In this document: positions 42,501 through 43,988 of the stretch, piece by piece
How positions within the stretch are numbered: the stretch's first letter is position 1
Layout of the letters: the number at the start of each line of letters is the position of its first letter
Assembly (NCBI GenBank): GCA_945890645.1
Contig: CAMDCV010000035.1
Location: 1 to 43,988, forward strand
Reading direction: 5' to 3'
Origin: Akkermansia muciniphila
Lineage (GTDB): Bacteria; Verrucomicrobiota; Verrucomicrobiia; Verrucomicrobiales; Akkermansiaceae
Length of the DNA stretch: 43,988 bases
Made by a program: the position numbers and the translations under genes
Notes under the pieces: generated by a model
What the model saw: only the letters and a program-made list of their open reading frames with translations
Database searches by the model: none
Told to the model about the DNA's origin: nothing

Positions 42501-43700
42501 ATCGACTGGTCCGTTAAGCGACTGGTCTTTGAGGATGTTTAAGCGACCGAAATCATTGTTGTTATCCGAGGGCACTGGTAGGAAGGCAGGGTCGAGTCCG
42601 TAGGTGCTCACCGCAGAGCGGAAGCGCTGGATGTCGCCATCATCGACGCGGGCGTCTCCTTCATCTGCGGTGATGACATAAGTTTCACCGAGTTTTTCCC
42701 AAGTGGCGATGGCATCGGGCATGTGAAGACCGAGCACGGAATTGGTGCGATCATAAACGTCATCGTTGTCGGAGGCATCGATTGTGATGGCGCGCTGGCC
42801 GAGGTTGCTGACTTTTTCCCATGTAAGTGTGGCAATATCGAGTGTGGCGATGGCGTTGTTTTCCTGAAGGCCCACGAACAGTTTCGAGTTATCAGGAGAG
42901 AAGGCTACGTATTCCGGTTCGATGTGAAAATATTTTGCCTTGGTGTTGGCCGCATCGAATGAGGTGTGGTCGCGCAAGCCAGCGATGAGTGCCGGCACAG
43001 TACTGAATGTAAGATCATTCACGGTGAGCGAACCAAGAGCTGCGCCAAGAGTGGTGGCATCATTTGTGCCGAGGTCGATGAGAGTGACCGAACCAGGTTG
43101 TTGATGAGCATCGAATTGGGCGATGGTGCCGGGTTCATCTTCATCACCAGTCCAAGCGTGTTGACCTTCGTTAGCGATGGCGACTTTACCGCCTTTGATA
43201 GTGACCATGTCGGGGTGATAACCCGCGGGAAGTGAGCCGATCACCGCTCCGGTTTCAAGATTGAAAAATACTACCCGTCCGATCTGTGGAACTGAAGTAG
43301 TGAATGGGGTGGAAGTGCCAGCAATGTCAACCATGACTGTATCGCCATTGATGACCGCAGCGGCACCGATGCCAGATGTTCCCGAGTCCAAAGCCACGCC
43401 GGTGACCTCGGCGAATGTAAAGCCAAGGACTGGGTTCGCGGTGAAATATCCAGAAATGTCTACAACTGCATGGTTCGAAAAAGAAGCGCCATTGTGACGA
43501 AGCAGTCGAACGCCACCGGCCGGATTGTCAGCCACGGCCAGTGTGTCTAGATTTGGCGAGAAAGAGACAACTTCGCCAGAGTTAGGGACCAAAGGAATAG
43601 TCTGAATTTGACGAAGACCAGTGACTTGCGCTTGCACAGTGCCGAGCATCGCTGCGGCGAGGATAGAGTATTTGTAGAATGCGTTATATCTTAGTTTCAT
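39549..43700 (-). CDS. Secreted choice-of-anchor-I / 5'-nucleotidase-like fusion protein
   Basis: The protein is 1383 aa. The signal peptide is at 1-24. Residues 25-565 are a beta-propeller-like choice-of-anchor-I domain (YHPDMVTIKGGKVAIANEGQ and EPEYVAFSPDNSKLFVGLQE). Residues 566-970 are a calcineurin-like phosphoesterase domain with H571-x2-D574, D611 and GNHEFD at 673-678. A 5'-nucleotidase C-terminal domain with the hallmark NGGGIR lies near 1050. The end has a Ca-binding-like DSDADGFSN near 1285 and a beta-rich module ending FYRLVLPQ. Later phosphoesterase motifs are altered: TQLQQ at 831-835 and GGSGT at 855-859, where typical enzymes have His. It may scavenge phosphate from nucleotides or phytate outside the cell, or be a binding protein. 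It has its own promoter and terminator. Confidence 0.88.
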   Translation of the reverse strand: MKLRYNAFYKYSILAAAMLGTVQAQVTGLRQIQTIPLVPNSGEVVSFSPNLDTLAVADNPAGGVRLLRHNGASFSNHAVVDISGYFTANPVLGFTFAEVTGVALDSGTSGIGAAAVINGDTVMVDIAGTSTPFTTSVPQIGRVVFFNLETGAVIGSLPAGYHPDMVTIKGGKVAIANEGQHAWTGDEDEPGTIAQFDAHQQPGSVTLIDLGTNDATTLGAALGSLTVNDLTFSTVPALIAGLRDHTSFDAANTKAKYFHIEPEYVAFSPDNSKLFVGLQENNAIATLDIATLTWEKVSNLGQRAITIDASDNDDVYDRTNSVLGLHMPDAIATWEKLGETYVITADEGDARVDDGDIQRFRSAVSTYGLDPAFLPVPSDNNNDFGRLNILKDQSLNGPVDPASDINKIVSMGSRGLSLWKKEADNSLSFVSHLPLEEELFNRDPQRHNSNDGGLKNTFDARSDDKGPEPEAVAVTTLTDGTVIAVAGMERQNGVIVVDITNPASPQVLRYINDSDKGLISPETVTIVDATNSPTGTTIAIVGYEGIPEDGVAGGVGVYEISPSTFRLQVLHASDMEADTSSIVTAPQFAALVDKLEDAPENNASITIGAGDCFIPGAFLSAGNDAGLPLKTSLRTALGYVFGFNAATVDLRENPGRPDIAIMNSIGFDATCIGNHEFDLGTSEFANIVLPLPQSSRTTMRHYGAAFPFLSANLNFSGDTTLNARYTSAVRNVGAFAPNPWENYPGLSTSPTNAKLAKSAIIERGGEKIGVLGVTPPDLASISSPGLVTVTGPTGAFVVSPRTYDIDALAAHLQPTIDALVAAGCNKIVMATQLQQIDNEKLLATKLRHVDIIVAGGSGTIMAKPGTILQPGDSISENYPFTATDLDGRTVAVVSGEGQYQYLGRLVVDFNAAGHITAVDTDSNNITVNATNVAAEWGVEDPYAVGTRGGTVKAVTDAVNAVIIAKDSLILGKSSVYLEGRRTNVRQQETNFGNLSADANLWYAQQIDSTVEVSIKNGGGIRNSIGSVSALGVPSPTAANPSASKAAGDISQLDLEDSLKFNNNLTLLTVTAAQLKVLLEHGVQGSNGTGADKSTPGQFCQLGGIMVVADLAETAIGYTSGGSPVQISATTGGTRVRYAALVDDNGNPTEVLVSNGIVLNPTRQIRLVTLNFLANSSPAGSDFGGDSYPYPWAIRTNASSNRVDLTTDGTANNYTQAVSVLGGMSGAGTEQDAFAEYMRAFYNVTAFSSADSVVGLDRRILQGTTDSDADGFSNVLEVGSLGLDPDVANTSTQVNAALAGIRTAGRTDVTSSPGLYSLYTASSIQELRGTGNMLVQAQGANVTLSLPIQKSTTLEANDWSPAGNLDTTFPKIEDKEFYRLVLPQ

Positions 43701-43707
43701 ATGTAGT

Positions 43708-43713
43708 ATTGTA
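43708..43713 (-). promoter_or_regulatory. -10 box of the 1383-residue gene, predicts a leaderless mRNA
   Basis: TACAAT on the minus strand lies 7 nt before the ATG at 43700. No convincing -35 is seen at 16-18 bp. Confidence 0.35.
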
Positions 43714-43817
43714 TCGAATGGATTGATCTGCAGTGGGGGTTAGCACTCGCAACATAGGTTCAACCCAACTCGACTCAACGGCTATCGTGTTACAATAGAT
43801 TCACGCGCGTGACGAAA

Positions 43818-43867
43818 CTGTTGCGCTCAAAAAATTATTGGCTCAGGTTCAAGAGCGAAGTGCAACA
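43818..43867. repeat. Inverted repeat at the IS30-like element end
   Basis: CTGTTGCGCT (43818-43827) and AGTGCAACAG (43858-43867) pair with one G-T mismatch. The inner copy, read on minus as TGTTGCACTTCGCTCTTGAACC, resembles IS30-family terminal repeats; the outer copy lies just beyond. Confidence 0.4.
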
Positions 43868-43988
43868 GAATGATATTTAGTTAAAAAGCTCTTCAGGAGT
43901 CTTGTATCCATAGCGTTTCCTGGGTCGGGTGTTTAATTTTTGGGCGATGCGATCACACTTAGCCTGAGTCAGATTGTTCAGGCACATG
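43846..43988 (-). mobile_element. IS30-family insertion sequence, 3' end (continues past the window)
   Basis: The element holds the transposase C-terminus and a TGTTGCACTT-type end about 10-30 bp after its stop. The exact border is uncertain because the other end and any target duplication are outside the window. Confidence 0.65.
43877..43988 (-). CDS. IS30-family transposase, C-terminal fragment
   Basis: The last 36 codons read CLNNLTQAKCDRIAQKLN, then TRPRKRYGYKTPEELFN and a stop. The phrase 'LNxRPRKRxGYKTPEE' is the signature end of IS30 DDE transposases. The DDE catalytic triad lies beyond the window edge. Whether the element is intact cannot be judged. Confidence 0.88.
   Translation of the reverse strand, partial: MCLNNLTQAKCDRIAQKLNTRPRKRYGYKTPEELFN

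Overview
The window is about 44 kb of a bacterial chromosome with moderate GC. It most likely comes from a Verrucomicrobiota member, although no rRNA is present to prove this. The clues are a short secreted protein with a PEP-CTERM sorting tail, a formylglycine-type sulfatase, a fused choice-of-anchor-I/5'-nucleotidase exoprotein, a YfbK-like von Willebrand protein paired with an ECF sigma factor, Gram-negative envelope machinery (TonB receptor, RND and MacAB pumps, outer-membrane factors), and genes that mostly lack Shine-Dalgarno sequences. The window is gene-dense. It holds 35 full or partial protein genes I consider solid, two doubtful small ORFs, one tRNA-Glu and, at the right edge, the end of an IS30-type insertion sequence.

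Layout. 1-3550 (minus): an ECF sigma factor, its vWFA partner, and the start of a subtilase-like secreted protease cut by the window edge. 3673-4742 (plus): an M50-like membrane metalloprotease and tRNA-Glu(TTC). 5154-8008 (plus): a DevC-DevA-DevB type ABC exporter. 16053-8033 (minus): one compact run with 4-26 bp overlaps, made of an NtrB-like kinase, an NtrC-like sigma54 activator, a GT-C membrane glycosyltransferase, xseB and dxs, with a sulfatase close behind. 16098-22842: a metal-handling block with cutA on plus, facing a minus-strand operon of a His-rich peptide, an outer-membrane factor, an unusual adaptor, a heavy-metal RND pump and a small Cys-rich periplasmic protein. 23235-29815: a MacA-MacB-type efflux operon (minus), divergent from a LytS/LytTR two-component pair (plus). 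The shared intergenic region carries two 9-bp direct repeats exactly 12 bp apart, the geometry of LytTR binding sites. 30070-31766: an ECF42-type sigma factor with its YCII/DGPF partner behind a TGTCGA-17-CGAC promoter. 31923-39449: a mixed stretch with a PEP-CTERM protein, a Nudix hydrolase, a secreted Asn-rich protein coupled to a metallo-beta-lactamase-fold protein, ketopantoate reductase and an HDAC-like deacetylase, a TonB receptor and truA. 39549-43700 (minus): a 1383-residue secreted phosphoesterase-like protein. 43846-43988: the IS30-like end.

The main themes are signal-controlled envelope functions (four regulatory pairs: ECF/vWFA, NtrB/NtrC, LytS/LytTR, ECF42/YCII) and export (three pump systems). 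A recurring feature is that the best -10 boxes of several genes (cutA, nudix, truA, the 1383-residue gene) lie only 6-7 nt before the start codon, which predicts leaderless mRNAs. All family calls were made by eye from motifs; no database search was run.
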